Positions 17,795 to 27,756 are shown, counted from the first letter of the stretch. The stretch: 64,000 bases of DNA from Alphaproteobacteria bacterium (GCA_016793165.1 JAEULA010000034.1:62001-126000), one strand, 5' to 3'. Notes: generated by a model not told the origin, from the letters alone. Program-made: numbers and translations.

Positions 17795-18580
17795 TTAACG
17801 CCCGGTCATCGGCTGCGCGCGCGGCAGGAGCAGATACCAGCCGAGACCGACCGCCTCGTGGACGGCGTGGGCGCTGGCCAGCAGCGCCGACGGCTCCGGC
17901 ATGAAGTCCCCCGCCCGCAGCTCGGTCGTGCGCCGAACACCGCCGGCGGGCGCCGGTCGGACGGGCAGGCCGGCCGCCTGGAACGCCAGGACGGCGCGGC
18001 GCATGTGGAAGGCATGCGTGACCAGGTAGGCCGCCGAAACGCCGTCGGCTTTCAGGATCCGCGTCGTCTCCCGGGCGTTCTCGAACGTGTTGCGCGAGAC
18101 CGCCTCGACCCAGCGAACCGGGACGCCGAAGTCGCGCTCCATGGTGATGCGCATGGCCGCCGCCAGGCCCGGTCGGTGCTCGGGAGGCGTACCTCCTCCC
18201 GACAAGGCGATCGGGAGGCCGGTCTTGCGATGCAGATAGGCGCCATGGCGCAGGCGGGTCAGCGTCAGCGCGCCGACCGTCGCCTCGCCATATTCGGGCG
18301 CAAAGGATCGGTAATCTCCGGCCAGCACGATGATGGCCGCTGGCGCCCCTACGGTCGCCGCGCCATCTTCCCCGCCCTGCCCCGACCACTCCCCTTCAAC
18401 CCAGGTCATGAGGATCCGCGCCGTGATCGGCAGCGACAACGTCACGAGGAGCCCGATCGCCACGACGGCGAGCCGTCCCCCCGCGCGCGTCCCGCGCAGC
18501 AGCCCGGCCAGCGCGAGGACCAGCAGCACGCCCGGCGGCAGCAGCAGCGGCTTCAGCACGGCGAGGTCGGTCCAACTCAT
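17795..18580 (-). CDS. YdcF/ElyC-family membrane protein (DUF218)
   Basis: A 261-residue protein with two N-terminal membrane helices (about residues 9-30 and 37-56) followed by a DUF218 domain: IIVLAGDYRSFAPEYGEATVG, IALSGGGTPPE, SRNTFENARET and VTHAFHMRRAVLAFQAAG are the usual conserved blocks. ElyC and SanA of this family affect envelope carbon flow and barrier function. It is the first gene of a unit with FemAB and the nucleotide-sugar dehydrogenase, and is separated by only 41 bases from the divergent glycosyltransferase operon. Confidence 0.85.
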   Translation of the reverse strand: MSWTDLAVLKPLLLPPGVLLVLALAGLLRGTRAGGRLAVVAIGLLVTLSLPITARILMTWVEGEWSGQGGEDGAATVGAPAAIIVLAGDYRSFAPEYGEATVGALTLTRLRHGAYLHRKTGLPIALSGGGTPPEHRPGLAAAMRITMERDFGVPVRWVEAVSRNTFENARETTRILKADGVSAAYLVTHAFHMRRAVLAFQAAGLPVRPAPAGGVRRTTELRAGDFMPEPSALLASAHAVHEAVGLGWYLLLPRAQPMTGR

Positions 18581-18621
18581 GGCGACACGCCGCAGGGCCG
18601 GCGTCTGAGCGCGGATCGACG

Positions 18622-19878
18622 ATGAGCCAGAGCCCCGACCTGCTGTTCCTCGCGCACCGGATTCCCTATCCCCCGAACAAGGGCGACAAGATCCGGTCGT
18701 GGAACGAGCTCAAGCTCCTCGCCCGCGACCATCGGGTGCACCTCGGCTGCTTCGTCGACGCGGAGGCGGATTGGCAACATGTCGAGTTCCTGAAGGAGAC
18801 CTGCGGCGGCGAATGCTACTTCGCCCCGCTCGACAAGCGCACCGCGACGCTGCGCTCGGTGCGCGGCTTCCTCACGGGCGAGGCGCTGTCGCTGCCCTAC
18901 TACCATGATCGCCGTTTCGCGGCCTGGGTGCGCGACGTCGTCGCGCGCCACCGGCCCCGTGCCGCGGTCGCCTTCTCGTCGCAGATGGCCCAGTACCTGA
19001 TCGATGCGCCGCCGCCGATGATCCGGGTCATGGACATGATCGACGTCGATTCGGACAAGTGGCGCCAGTACGCCACCCGCAAGTCGCCACCGATGTCCTG
19101 GGTCTTCGCGCGCGAGGCGCGCTGCCTCGAGCGCTTCGAGATCCGCGTCGCGGAGCGCTTCGATGCGACCTTCCTCGTGTCGCGGCAGGAGACCGAGTTC
19201 TTCCAGCGGCTGGCGCCGCAGGCCGCCGAGCGGGTGCGCTGCGTGCGCAATGGCGTCGACACCGCATTCTTCGCGCCGCAGCCCCCGCAGCCGGGCCTGT
19301 TCGCCGCGCAGGAATTCCCGCTCGTCTTCACGGGCGCGATGGACTACTGGCCGAACATCGACGCCGCGCTGTGGTTCGCGCGCGAGATCCTCCCCGCCGT
19401 ACGGACACGCGTCGCGGGCGCCGTCTTCTACATCGTCGGGTCGAATCCGACCCCCGAGCTCCGCGCCGTCGCGCGCGCCGGCGAGATCGTCGTGACGGGA
19501 ACCGTGCCCGACACGCGCCCGTACATCGCCGGTGCCGGCGCCGTCGTGGCACCCCTGCGGATCGCGCGCGGGGTGCAGAACAAGGTCCTCGAGGCCATGG
19601 CCATGGCGAAGCCGGTGGTGACCACCACCAAGGCGCTGCAGGGGATCGACGCCGTCGCCGGCGAGGACCTGCTGATCGCCGACGAACCGTATGGTTTCGC
19701 CGCGGCAATCGAAGGAATTAAGCATTCCGGGGCGCATGAAATCGCGGCAAGGGCCCGGGCCTGCGTGATGCGGAACTACGGCTGGGAGAGCAATCTCAGC
19801 TATCTTCTCGACCTCGTCGCCGGGACCGGCCCGGCGACGTCCACGCGCACCCAGCAGACAGGTACCGGTCGGCCATGA
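18622..19878 (+). CDS. XrtA-system glycosyltransferase (TIGR03087 type)
   Basis: GT4-like glycosyltransferase of 418 residues belonging to the group found next to exosortase A. The start LLFLAHRIPYPPNKGDKIRS is diagnostic of this subfamily. PLVFTGAMDYWPNIDAALWF and the donor motif IARGVQNKVLEAMAMAKPVV follow. It probably adds one sugar of the repeat unit on the cytoplasmic side. Its stop overlaps the xrtA start (ATGA), so it is co-translated with the exosortase. Confidence 0.92.
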   Translation: MSQSPDLLFLAHRIPYPPNKGDKIRSWNELKLLARDHRVHLGCFVDAEADWQHVEFLKETCGGECYFAPLDKRTATLRSVRGFLTGEALSLPYYHDRRFAAWVRDVVARHRPRAAVAFSSQMAQYLIDAPPPMIRVMDMIDVDSDKWRQYATRKSPPMSWVFAREARCLERFEIRVAERFDATFLVSRQETEFFQRLAPQAAERVRCVRNGVDTAFFAPQPPQPGLFAAQEFPLVFTGAMDYWPNIDAALWFAREILPAVRTRVAGAVFYIVGSNPTPELRAVARAGEIVVTGTVPDTRPYIAGAGAVVAPLRIARGVQNKVLEAMAMAKPVVTTTKALQGIDAVAGEDLLIADEPYGFAAAIEGIKHSGAHEIAARARACVMRNYGWESNLSYLLDLVAGTGPATSTRTQQTGTGRP

Positions 19879-21452
19879 GCACCACCGTCGATTCCGCAGC
19901 GCGCGCGCTCGCCGCGTCCGATCCGGCGGCCGAGACCCGGCGGACCTGGCTCGTGGCGGCGGCCACGATCGCGGCCGGCCTGTGCGCGCTCATCGTGATC
20001 TTCCGGGACGCGGCGGTCGGCGCGGTCGACGTCTGGCTCACCTCCGCCACCTACAACCACTGCTTCCTGATCGTCCCGATCGTCGGCTACCTGGTGTGGG
20101 AGCGTAAGGACATCTTCGCCAACGCGCGGCCCACGCCTTTCGCGCTGCTGCCGGCCCTTGCGGTCGTCATCGGCGGAGCCGCCTGGCTGGTCGCGAACAC
20201 CGCGAGCGTGCTCGAGATCCAGCAGTTCGCGCTGTTCGGCATGATCGAGATGCTCCTGCTGTCGGTGCTCGGCTGGCGCGTCTTCGGCGCGCTGCTCTTT
20301 CCGATGGCGTACCTGGTTTTCCTCGTCCCGACGGGCGAGCACTTCGTCCCGGCGCTGCAGGACTTCACGACGCGGTTCATCGAGATCGGCCTGAACCTGA
20401 TCGGCATTCCCAACTACATCGACGGCGTCTTCATCACGATCCCGAGCGGCAACTTCCACGTCGCCGAAGCCTGCGCCGGGCTCCGGTTCCTGATCGCGTC
20501 GGTCGCCTACGGCGTCCTGTTCGCCAGCCTGATCTACAGCGATTGGAAACGGCGCACGATCTTCATCGTCCTGTCCTTCGTGGTGCCGGTCATCGCCAAC
20601 GGCTTCCGCGCACTCGGCATCGTGCTCATCGCCTATTACAGCGACCACAAATACGCGGTCGGCGTCGACCATCTCGTCTACGGCTGGGGCTTCTTCGCGG
20701 CGATCACGCTGTTCCTGACCTGGCTCGGCCTGCGCTTCCGCGATGCACCCGACGTCTGGCGGGTGCCCGGCTGGGCTCGCCCGCCGGCCGGCGAGCCCGC
20801 GGCATCCAGCGCGTCGCTGGCGATCGCCGGCGCGATCATCGTCGCCGTGGCGGCGGTCGCGCCCGCCTATGCCGCCTATCTCGACTCCGCCGTGATCAAG
20901 GGGCCCACGGAGGCCCTCGCCGCACCGGCCCTGCGCGCGCCCTGGGCCGCACGCGAGGAGAACGGCAGATGGCGCCCGATCTTCGAGCGCCCCGCGGCCG
21001 AGAAGCAGTTCCGCTTCGAGGCGGGTCGCGACCGCGCCGTCGACCTCCACGTCGTGTACTACGCCGACCAGCGCAAGGGATCGGAGCTGATCTCGTTCAA
21101 CAACCAGCTGCAGGACGACAAGACGTGGCGGCGCCTCTCCGACGGCGCGAACCGCCTGCGCATCGACGGCCAGGAGATCGACGTCAATCTGCGCCGGCTC
21201 GCCCAGGGGTCGACGCGCCGCTTCGTCTGGTTCTGGTACTGGGTCGACGGCCGCTTCGTGAGCTCGGTCATCGACGTCAAGCTCGCCCAGGTCGCCGCCA
21301 AGCTGGTCTCGGGCCGGCGGGCATCGGCCGCGATCATGTTGTCCATCGAGGCCGATTCCGAGGCGAATGCGCTGGCGACGGCCAAGGACTTCCTCGCCGC
21401 AAGCGGCCCGATCGCGCCGCAGCTGGCGCGCGTCGCCGCCTCGAGCCGCTGA
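19875..21452 (+). CDS. xrtA: Exosortase A fused to EpsI domain
   Basis: Membrane transpeptidase-like enzyme, 525 residues, that recognises and cleaves PEP-CTERM proteins at the cytoplasmic membrane. The first 300 residues carry about eight hydrophobic helices and the catalytic trio Cys200 (EACAGLRF), Arg245 (NGFRALG) and His266 (DHLVYGW). The remaining 225 residues are an extracytoplasmic EpsI (DUF3485) domain (WRPIFERPAAEKQFRF and on), which in other genomes may be a separate protein. It starts with an ATGA overlap and is followed within 20 bases by the amidotransferase gene. All expected catalytic residues are present. Confidence 0.95.
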   Translation: MSTTVDSAARALAASDPAAETRRTWLVAAATIAAGLCALIVIFRDAAVGAVDVWLTSATYNHCFLIVPIVGYLVWERKDIFANARPTPFALLPALAVVIGGAAWLVANTASVLEIQQFALFGMIEMLLLSVLGWRVFGALLFPMAYLVFLVPTGEHFVPALQDFTTRFIEIGLNLIGIPNYIDGVFITIPSGNFHVAEACAGLRFLIASVAYGVLFASLIYSDWKRRTIFIVLSFVVPVIANGFRALGIVLIAYYSDHKYAVGVDHLVYGWGFFAAITLFLTWLGLRFRDAPDVWRVPGWARPPAGEPAASSASLAIAGAIIVAVAAVAPAYAAYLDSAVIKGPTEALAAPALRAPWAAREENGRWRPIFERPAAEKQFRFEAGRDRAVDLHVVYYADQRKGSELISFNNQLQDDKTWRRLSDGANRLRIDGQEIDVNLRRLAQGSTRRFVWFWYWVDGRFVSSVIDVKLAQVAAKLVSGRRASAAIMLSIEADSEANALATAKDFLAASGPIAPQLARVAASSR

Positions 21453-21466
21453 AGGAGCCGATCCGC

Positions 21467-23404
21467 ATGTGTGGAATCGTTGGAATCTTCGACCGCAGCG
21501 GCCGGCGTCCGGTCGATGCCGCGCTCCTGAAGCGGATGACGGACTCGATCGCGCATCGCGGCCCGGACGGCGAAGGATTCCATGTCGAGCCCGGGGTCGG
21601 CCTCGGCCATCGCCGGCTCGCCATCATCGACGTGAGCCGCGGCCACCAGCCGATCTACAACGAGACCGGCGACGTCGCGATCGTCTTCAACGGCGAGATC
21701 TACAATTTCGAGGAGACGCAGAAGGAGCTGCTTTCGCTCGGACACGTCTTCAAGACGCGCAGCGATACCGAGGTCATCGTCCACGCCTGGGAGCAGTGGG
21801 GCGAGGGCTGCGTCGACCGGCTTCGCGGCATGTTCGCGTTCATCATCTGGGACCGGCGCCGGGACGTCCTGTTCGTCGCGCGCGATCGGCTCGGCAAGAA
21901 GCCGCTCTATTACGCGATGCTGCCCGACGGGCACGTCGTGATCGCCTCGGAGCTCAAGGCCCTGCTCGTCCATCCGGACCTCGACCGCCGGATCGACGTG
22001 CGCGCGATCGAGGAGTACTTCGCCTACGGATACGTCCCCGACCCGCGCACCATCTACGCCGGCGTGCACAAGCTGGAGAGCGGCTGCATGCTGCGTTTCG
22101 AGCGCGGCGACATGCGGCCGCCGCAGCCGAAGCGCTATTGGAATCCGACCTTCGCGCCGCAGGCGCAGATGGACCCGCGCGAGGCGCAGGATCGCCTGAT
22201 CGCCGAGCTCCGCGAGGCCGTCCGCCTGCGCCTGATTTCGGAAGTGCCGCTCGGCGCCTTCCTGTCGGGCGGCGTCGATTCGAGCGCGATCGTGGCGATG
22301 ATGGCGCAGATCGGCGAGCGCACCGTCGAGACCTTCTCGATCGGGTTCAAGCAGCGCGAGTTCGACGAGTCGGAGCATGCCGCCCAGATCGCGGCCCAGT
22401 TCAAGACCTCGCATCACCTGCGCATGGTCGATGCCGACGCCTTCGACCTGATCGATCGCCTCGGCGAGATCTACGACGAACCGTTCGGCGACTCCTCGGC
22501 GATCCCGACGCTGCAGGTCTGCGCTGCCGCGCGGGAAAAGGTCACCGTGGCGCTCTCGGGCGACGGCGGCGACGAGGTGTTCTGCGGCTACCGGCGCTAC
22601 CTCTGGCATTCGCGCGAGGAGACCGTGCGCAACATGCTGCCCGCCGGGATCCGGCGCCGGCTGTTCGGCACCCTCGCCAGGATCTACCCGAAGGCCGACT
22701 GGGCGCCGCGCCCGCTGCGCGCCAAGACGACGTTCAGCGAGCTCGCGCTCGACCCGCTCGAGGCCTACTTCATCAGCGTCTCGGTGATCCGCGACGAGAT
22801 GCGCGACGCGCTGTTCTCGCCCACGCTCAAGCGCGAGCTCGACGGCCATCATGCGCTGAGCGTGCTCGGCCGCTATGCCGTGGAGGCCCCGACGGCCGAT
22901 CCGCTCGTCTGGGCGCAGTATCTCGACCTCAAGACCTGGCTGACCGGAGACATCCTCGTGAAGGTCGACCGCGCGAGCATGGCCGTCGGCCTGGAATCCC
23001 GCGCTCCGCTGCTCGATCACAAGCTCTTCGAGTGGGCGGCGACGCTGCCGCCCGGGCTCAAGCTCAACGGCACCGAGGGCAAGTCCGTGCTCAAGGGCGC
23101 TCTCGAGCGCTTCCTGCCGCGCGAGATCCTGTACCGGCGCAAGCAGGGATTCTCGGTCCCGCTCGCGCGCTGGTTCCGCGGCCCGCTGCGCGAGCGCGTC
23201 CGTGCCGCGCTGCTGGGCGGCGCCCTGGCCGACAGCCGCTTCTTCGACCTGACGACGGTCGCGCGGCTCCTCGACCAGCATCAGAGCGGGGCGAACGACC
23301 ATGCCTCGACGCTCTGGCTGCTGCTGACCTTCGAGACGTTCCTGCGTCGCGACGCGGGCGCCCGGCTCGGCGAGTTCGCGCAGGCCGGCACCGCCCGGAG
23401 CTGA
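21467..23404 (+). CDS. XrtA-associated asparagine-synthase-like amidotransferase
   Basis: Class II glutamine amidotransferase joined to an ATP-pyrophosphatase domain, 645 residues. Cys2 after Met is the glutaminase nucleophile (MCGIVGIFD), RGPDGEG and NGEIYNF bind glutamine, and SGGVDSS near residue 265 is the ATP loop. It matches the amidotransferase 1 of exosortase A systems rather than housekeeping AsnB. It would amidate a sugar acid or other polysaccharide component, using glutamine nitrogen. GAAGGAG precedes the ATG. It ends the plus-strand XrtA operon and converges with prsT. Confidence 0.9.
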   Translation: MCGIVGIFDRSGRRPVDAALLKRMTDSIAHRGPDGEGFHVEPGVGLGHRRLAIIDVSRGHQPIYNETGDVAIVFNGEIYNFEETQKELLSLGHVFKTRSDTEVIVHAWEQWGEGCVDRLRGMFAFIIWDRRRDVLFVARDRLGKKPLYYAMLPDGHVVIASELKALLVHPDLDRRIDVRAIEEYFAYGYVPDPRTIYAGVHKLESGCMLRFERGDMRPPQPKRYWNPTFAPQAQMDPREAQDRLIAELREAVRLRLISEVPLGAFLSGGVDSSAIVAMMAQIGERTVETFSIGFKQREFDESEHAAQIAAQFKTSHHLRMVDADAFDLIDRLGEIYDEPFGDSSAIPTLQVCAAAREKVTVALSGDGGDEVFCGYRRYLWHSREETVRNMLPAGIRRRLFGTLARIYPKADWAPRPLRAKTTFSELALDPLEAYFISVSVIRDEMRDALFSPTLKRELDGHHALSVLGRYAVEAPTADPLVWAQYLDLKTWLTGDILVKVDRASMAVGLESRAPLLDHKLFEWAATLPPGLKLNGTEGKSVLKGALERFLPREILYRRKQGFSVPLARWFRGPLRERVRAALLGGALADSRFFDLTTVARLLDQHQSGANDHASTLWLLLTFETFLRRDAGARLGEFAQAGTARS

Positions 23405-23413
23405 CGGCGCGCC

Positions 23414-23484
23414 GCCGGCTTCGGCCGGCCTCGTCTGGATCCCGATAGCCCGAAAGCAGTGACGGCGGCCGCGAGGCCGCCGTC
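23414..23484. terminator. Two hairpins between convergent amidotransferase and prsT
   Basis: GCCGGC-TTCG-GCCGGC at 23414-23429 and a perfect 10-bp stem with a GCGA loop (GACGGCGGCC at 23461-23470, GGCCGCCGTC at 23475-23484). Both genes end here, so these can serve transcripts from either direction. No long T-run is present. Confidence 0.5.
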
Positions 23485-23511
23485 ATGCCGTCCGCTGCGG
23501 ATGCTGCGGGC

Positions 23512-26307
23512 CTATTCGAGGCGCTGCAGCAGGCGCACCGCCTCGTCGCGACCGACGAACAGGCGCCGCGTGCCGAGGACGTCGCGCAGGATCTGCTTGG
23601 CCTCGTCGCGCTGCCCGATCTCCGCGAGCGCGGCGGCGTAGTGGTACTGGATCTGGCCTTCGCGGGGCGCGCCCTGTGCCGCCTTGCGCAGAAGGTCGAT
23701 GCCCTGCTCGCGCTTGCCGCCGTTGAACAGGATCCAGCCGTAGGTGTCCATGATGGCCGGCTCCTCGCTCGCGAGGCGGTGGGCCCGCTCGGCGAGCTCG
23801 AGCGCCCGCGGATCCTTCTTCTCGGCGTAGAGCCAGGCGAGGTTGTTCAACATCAGCGGATTGTTGGGCTCGCGCTTGGTCAGCAGCTCGGTCTCGGTGA
23901 TGGCCTCGGCCAGGCGGCCGTTCTCGATATAGTAGCTGGAGAGCTGGAACCGCACGCCGGTGTCCTGCGGATAGCGATTGAGCCAGTCCTTCACGAACGC
24001 CACGGCCTGCTCGGCCGGCTCGCCGCTGCGCAGGCGGATGACGAACAGGCGATTGACTGCATCGGAACTCGGGCCCTTCTGCAGCGCCGCCTCGTAGGCC
24101 GTGCGCGCCTCGGGCAGGCGGTTGAACGCCATCTGGAGGTCGCCGACCACCAGGTCCCCCGGCATCGCGTCCGGATACTGCTGGCGCAGCTTCTCGGCGA
24201 CCTGCAACGCGGCAGGTCCGCCGACCTTCTGCGCCTCGAGACGGATGCGGTCCGTCCACGCCGGCTGGAAGTCCGGCTGGGCGCGGATCGCCTCCTCGAA
24301 GGCGATGCGCGCGCCCGCCTCGTCGTTGGACGCCAGCAGCGCCTGGCCCAGGCGATGATGGACGTTCGCGGCCGAGGGATTCAGCGAGGCCGCCCGCTTG
24401 AACATCGTCGCCGCGTTGGCGGGATCCTTGTTCGCGAAGTGGATTCGGCCCATCAGCTCGATCGCGCGCGGATCCTGCGGCGCGAGGTTGAGGAGATCGC
24501 GGCCCGCCGCGATCGCCTTCTGCAGATCGTTGCGCGACAGCAGCAGCTCCGCGAGGATGAAGCGCGGATTGAACGCGCGCTCGTCGACGCTCACCGCCTT
24601 CTCAAGCCACTGCTGGGCGCGGTCGAGCCGGTTACGCCGGATCTCCAGATCGGCGAGGCTGATCATCGTGTCGGAGTCGCGCGGCGACGCCTGCAGCTGC
24701 TTCTCGTAGATCTGCGAGGCGTCGTCGAACTTGCCCTCCTGGATCTTCATGTTCGCCAGCTGGGCCGCCGCGAGGCGGAATGTCGGCGAGATCTCCATGG
24801 CGCGCCGGAACGACTTCTCCGCGTCCGCCCCCTTGCCCTCTGCCATGGCCAGGACCCCGAGGTAGAACTCGGGCATCGGATTGTCCTTGGTCCGCGCGCG
24901 CAGGTCCTCGGCGATCTGCCGCGCCTTGGCGAAGTCGCGCTGGCGGATGAGGCTGAACACCAGCAGGTTGGACGCGCCCGTCAGGTTCGGGTCCTTGGCC
25001 AGCGCCTGCTCGAGGTGCTGGAACCCCTCCTCGCGATCGCCGGACTGCAGCTGGCTTGCGCCGAGATTGGCGAGAACGGACCGGTTGTTCGGATCGATCT
25101 TCGCCGCCTGCTCGAGCACCTGCGTGGCATCGTCGAAGCGGCGGAGCTTCATGTACGCCTCGCCGAGGAGGCTCAGCATCTGCACGTCGTTGGCGCCGAT
25201 CTCGCGCACCGGAGTCAGCGTCTGCAGCGCCTTCTCGGCCTCGTTGCGGCGGAGGTAGATGGTGGCGAGCAGGCGCCGCGCCGCGACGTGCCCGGGTCGA
25301 GCCGCGATGACCTGGGTCAGCTCGGTCTCGGCCTGCTGCGGCCGGTTGAGGTTGAAGTTCAGCGCGCCCGACAGGTAGAGCGCCGGCAAGTAGGTCTGCG
25401 TGAACGTCTGGATACCCTGCATGACGTCGGCGGCCTTCTGGGACTCGCCCTTCGTCGCCAGGACCAGCGCACGGTAGTACTGCGCGTGCGGGTTGCGCGG
25501 CGCGATCTGCAGCACCGCATCGGAATCCGCCTCGACGTCGGCGAAGCGCGCCTGGGCGACGGCGAGATCGGCGCGCGACAGCAGGGCCCCGACATGGCGC
25601 GGTGAAAGCTCCACGGCCTTGTCGAAATCCGCCCGCGCCGCCGCGAGATCGTTGGTCGCGCGACGCTGCTCGCCGCGCAGCACGTGGGCATCGGCGCTCT
25701 TCGGATCGACCTCGATCGCCTTCGTCGCCTGGGCGATCGCCTCGTCGCGATCGCGCTTCGCGGCGGCAACCCGGGACAGGGCCAGGTGGGCGTCGACGGT
25801 CGGCATGATGGCCAGCGACTCGCGAAGTTCGCGCTCACCCTCGGCGGGCTGGCCGAGGCCGAGATGGGCCGCGCCACGCAAGGCGGCGATGCGCGCCTGG
25901 GTCTGCTTCGACAGGTCGGGCGAGGTCTTCAGCTCGCTCAGGACCTTGTCGAACTTGCGCTGCAACAGCAGCGTCGTCGCATAGTCGGGCATGACCTTGT
26001 CGGGATTGAACCCGCTCTGCATCGCCTGCTGCAGGTCCTTCTCGGCCGACGGCAGGTCGCCCAGGCGCATGTTGACGATGCCGAGGTCGTAGCGCGCGTC
26101 GAGGTTGTTCGGGTCCTGGCGGACCGCGTTGCGCAGCTGGATCTGGGCGGCCCGCAGGTCGTTCTTCTCCAGCGCCTTCTTGGCGTCGTTGTGGAAGTTG
26201 ATCGAGCGCTGGTCGATCTTGGCGGTCTGCGCCGACACCAGGTCCACGGGCTGCCCGGCCAGGGCCGTCGCCATGCACAGCAGCGTCATCAGGTTCCGGA
26301 TACGCAT
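23512..26307 (-). CDS. prsT: PEP-CTERM system TPR-repeat protein PrsT
   Basis: Large TPR protein, 931 residues, built of some 20 tetratricopeptide repeats after an N-terminal signal sequence. It is the protein that goes with PrsK and PrsR in exosortase A loci and is thought to help assemble the export apparatus outside the inner membrane. The signal (IRNLMTLLCMATALAG, cleavage near VSA-QT) contains a cysteine but no proper lipobox, whereas other PrsT proteins are usually described as lipoproteins. GAGGAG lies 8 bases before the ATG at 26307. It is the last gene of the minus-strand sugar transferase-prsK-prsR-prsT operon. Confidence 0.92.
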   Translation of the reverse strand: MRIRNLMTLLCMATALAGQPVDLVSAQTAKIDQRSINFHNDAKKALEKNDLRAAQIQLRNAVRQDPNNLDARYDLGIVNMRLGDLPSAEKDLQQAMQSGFNPDKVMPDYATTLLLQRKFDKVLSELKTSPDLSKQTQARIAALRGAAHLGLGQPAEGERELRESLAIMPTVDAHLALSRVAAAKRDRDEAIAQATKAIEVDPKSADAHVLRGEQRRATNDLAAARADFDKAVELSPRHVGALLSRADLAVAQARFADVEADSDAVLQIAPRNPHAQYYRALVLATKGESQKAADVMQGIQTFTQTYLPALYLSGALNFNLNRPQQAETELTQVIAARPGHVAARRLLATIYLRRNEAEKALQTLTPVREIGANDVQMLSLLGEAYMKLRRFDDATQVLEQAAKIDPNNRSVLANLGASQLQSGDREEGFQHLEQALAKDPNLTGASNLLVFSLIRQRDFAKARQIAEDLRARTKDNPMPEFYLGVLAMAEGKGADAEKSFRRAMEISPTFRLAAAQLANMKIQEGKFDDASQIYEKQLQASPRDSDTMISLADLEIRRNRLDRAQQWLEKAVSVDERAFNPRFILAELLLSRNDLQKAIAAGRDLLNLAPQDPRAIELMGRIHFANKDPANAATMFKRAASLNPSAANVHHRLGQALLASNDEAGARIAFEEAIRAQPDFQPAWTDRIRLEAQKVGGPAALQVAEKLRQQYPDAMPGDLVVGDLQMAFNRLPEARTAYEAALQKGPSSDAVNRLFVIRLRSGEPAEQAVAFVKDWLNRYPQDTGVRFQLSSYYIENGRLAEAITETELLTKREPNNPLMLNNLAWLYAEKKDPRALELAERAHRLASEEPAIMDTYGWILFNGGKREQGIDLLRKAAQGAPREGQIQYHYAAALAEIGQRDEAKQILRDVLGTRRLFVGRDEAVRLLQRLE

Positions 26308-26366
26308 CGTTCGGCTCCTCTTTGAGGCCTCGCTGCGAGGGGCAGCGAAGGCAACGTATGGCGGAC

Positions 26367-27719
26367 TCACGCTTTAATGTTGAGATGCTTCATCAGTTCG
26401 TAAAGGGTCGGCCGGCTGATACCGAGAAGCCGCGCGGCCTTCGATATGTTCCCCTGCTCCTTCAGCAGTGCCCGCTGGATCACCGACCGTTCCGAGCGCT
26501 CGCGGGCCACCCGGAGATCATACTCCTCGACAGTGCCCCCGGTGGCGGCAAGGAAGTCGAGGTCGGCCGCCGTGAGCAGCCGTCCCTCGGCCATGATGAC
26601 CGCCCGCTTCACCCGGTTCTCGACCTCGCGGACATTTCCCGGCCAATTGTATTCGAGGACCGCCTCGATCGCATCCTGGGCGAGGCCCTTGATGTTCCGG
26701 CCGAGCTGGCGATTGAACTCGCTGATGAAGTAGTTGATGAGCAGGACCACATCACCGGCACGGTCGCGCAGCGGCGGGATGTCGATCCGGATCTCGTTCA
26801 GTCGATAGAACAGGTCCTCGCGGAACCGGCCGTCGCGGATGAGGTCGGGAATGTTCTTGTTGGTCGCCGAGATGATCCGCACGTCGACCGGGATCTGCTG
26901 CCGGCCGCCGACCCGCTCGATGACGCGGTCCTGGAGGAAGCGCAGCAGCTTGGCCTGGAGGGACAGCGGCAGGTCGCCGATCTCGTCGAGAAAGAACGTG
27001 CCGCGGTTGGCGGTCTCGATCTTGCCGACGGTCTGCCGGATCGCGCCGGTGAAGGCTCCCTTCTCGTGGCCGAACAGCTCGCTCTCGAGCAGGTTCTCGG
27101 GGATCGCGGCGCAGTTGATCGCGACGAAGGCGCGCGACGCGCGCGGGCTCAGCTGGTGGATCGCGCGGGCGATCACGTCCTTGCCGGTCCCGCTCTCGCC
27201 CAGCAGCATGACGCTGACTCCCGTCGGCGCGACCTTCTCGACCGTGCGGCAGACCTTGAGCATGCCGGGATCGCTGGTCACCAGGCCGGAGAGCGAGGCC
27301 AGCGAGGACTCCGTCCGCACCCGGTGCTCCCGCTCGAGGGTGTGGACGTGCAGCGCGCGCTGGATGATCAGGTTGAGGACATCGATGTCCACCGGCTTGG
27401 CATAGAAGTCGTAGGCCCCCTGCGCGATCGCCTCGACCGCGTTGGCGCGCTCCTCGTTGCCGCTCGAGATGATGACCTTCGTCTCCGGCGCGATCGCGAG
27501 GATGTCCTTCAGGCACTGCAGCCCTTCCGTCGCGCCGTCCGGATCGGGCGGCAGACCGAGATCGAGCACCACGACCGGCGGCTGCTCGTCGCGAAACTTG
27601 GCGAGCGCGGCGGCGCGATCCCCGGCTACGGCGACGTCGTAGGCCTCCAGCGCCCAGCGCAATTGGCTCTGCAGCCCGGTGTCGTCCTCGACCAGCAGCA
27701 CGCTCGGCTTCTTCGTCAC
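26367..27719 (-). CDS. prsR: Sigma-54-dependent response regulator PrsR
   Basis: NtrC-type regulator, 450 residues. The receiver domain has Asp12/Asp13 and phosphorylation site Asp53 (VVVLDLGLP), followed by an AAA+ domain with GESGTGKD (about residue 170), ELFGHEKGAFTGA (sigma-54 contact loop) and a C-terminal Fis-type HTH (GNISKAARLLGISRPTLYEL). It is the PEP-CTERM-box regulator of exosortase A loci. It starts with GTG and stands 37 bases downstream of prsK, its presumed kinase. GAFTGA means it activates RpoN promoters, and such promoters are found in this window at 41217. Confidence 0.95.
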   Translation of the reverse strand: MTKKPSVLLVEDDTGLQSQLRWALEAYDVAVAGDRAAALAKFRDEQPPVVVLDLGLPPDPDGATEGLQCLKDILAIAPETKVIISSGNEERANAVEAIAQGAYDFYAKPVDIDVLNLIIQRALHVHTLEREHRVRTESSLASLSGLVTSDPGMLKVCRTVEKVAPTGVSVMLLGESGTGKDVIARAIHQLSPRASRAFVAINCAAIPENLLESELFGHEKGAFTGAIRQTVGKIETANRGTFFLDEIGDLPLSLQAKLLRFLQDRVIERVGGRQQIPVDVRIISATNKNIPDLIRDGRFREDLFYRLNEIRIDIPPLRDRAGDVVLLINYFISEFNRQLGRNIKGLAQDAIEAVLEYNWPGNVREVENRVKRAVIMAEGRLLTAADLDFLAATGGTVEEYDLRVARERSERSVIQRALLKEQGNISKAARLLGISRPTLYELMKHLNIKA

Positions 27720-27756
27720 GACCAGGAACCTCCGCCGTCGAACTCAGGGTGTGACG

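Noticed and set aside
21059..23302. 747-codon minus-strand frame opposite the amidotransferase gene
   Set aside because: Antisense artefact of GC-rich code. The plus-strand gene has the MCGIVGIFD and SGGVDSS motifs.
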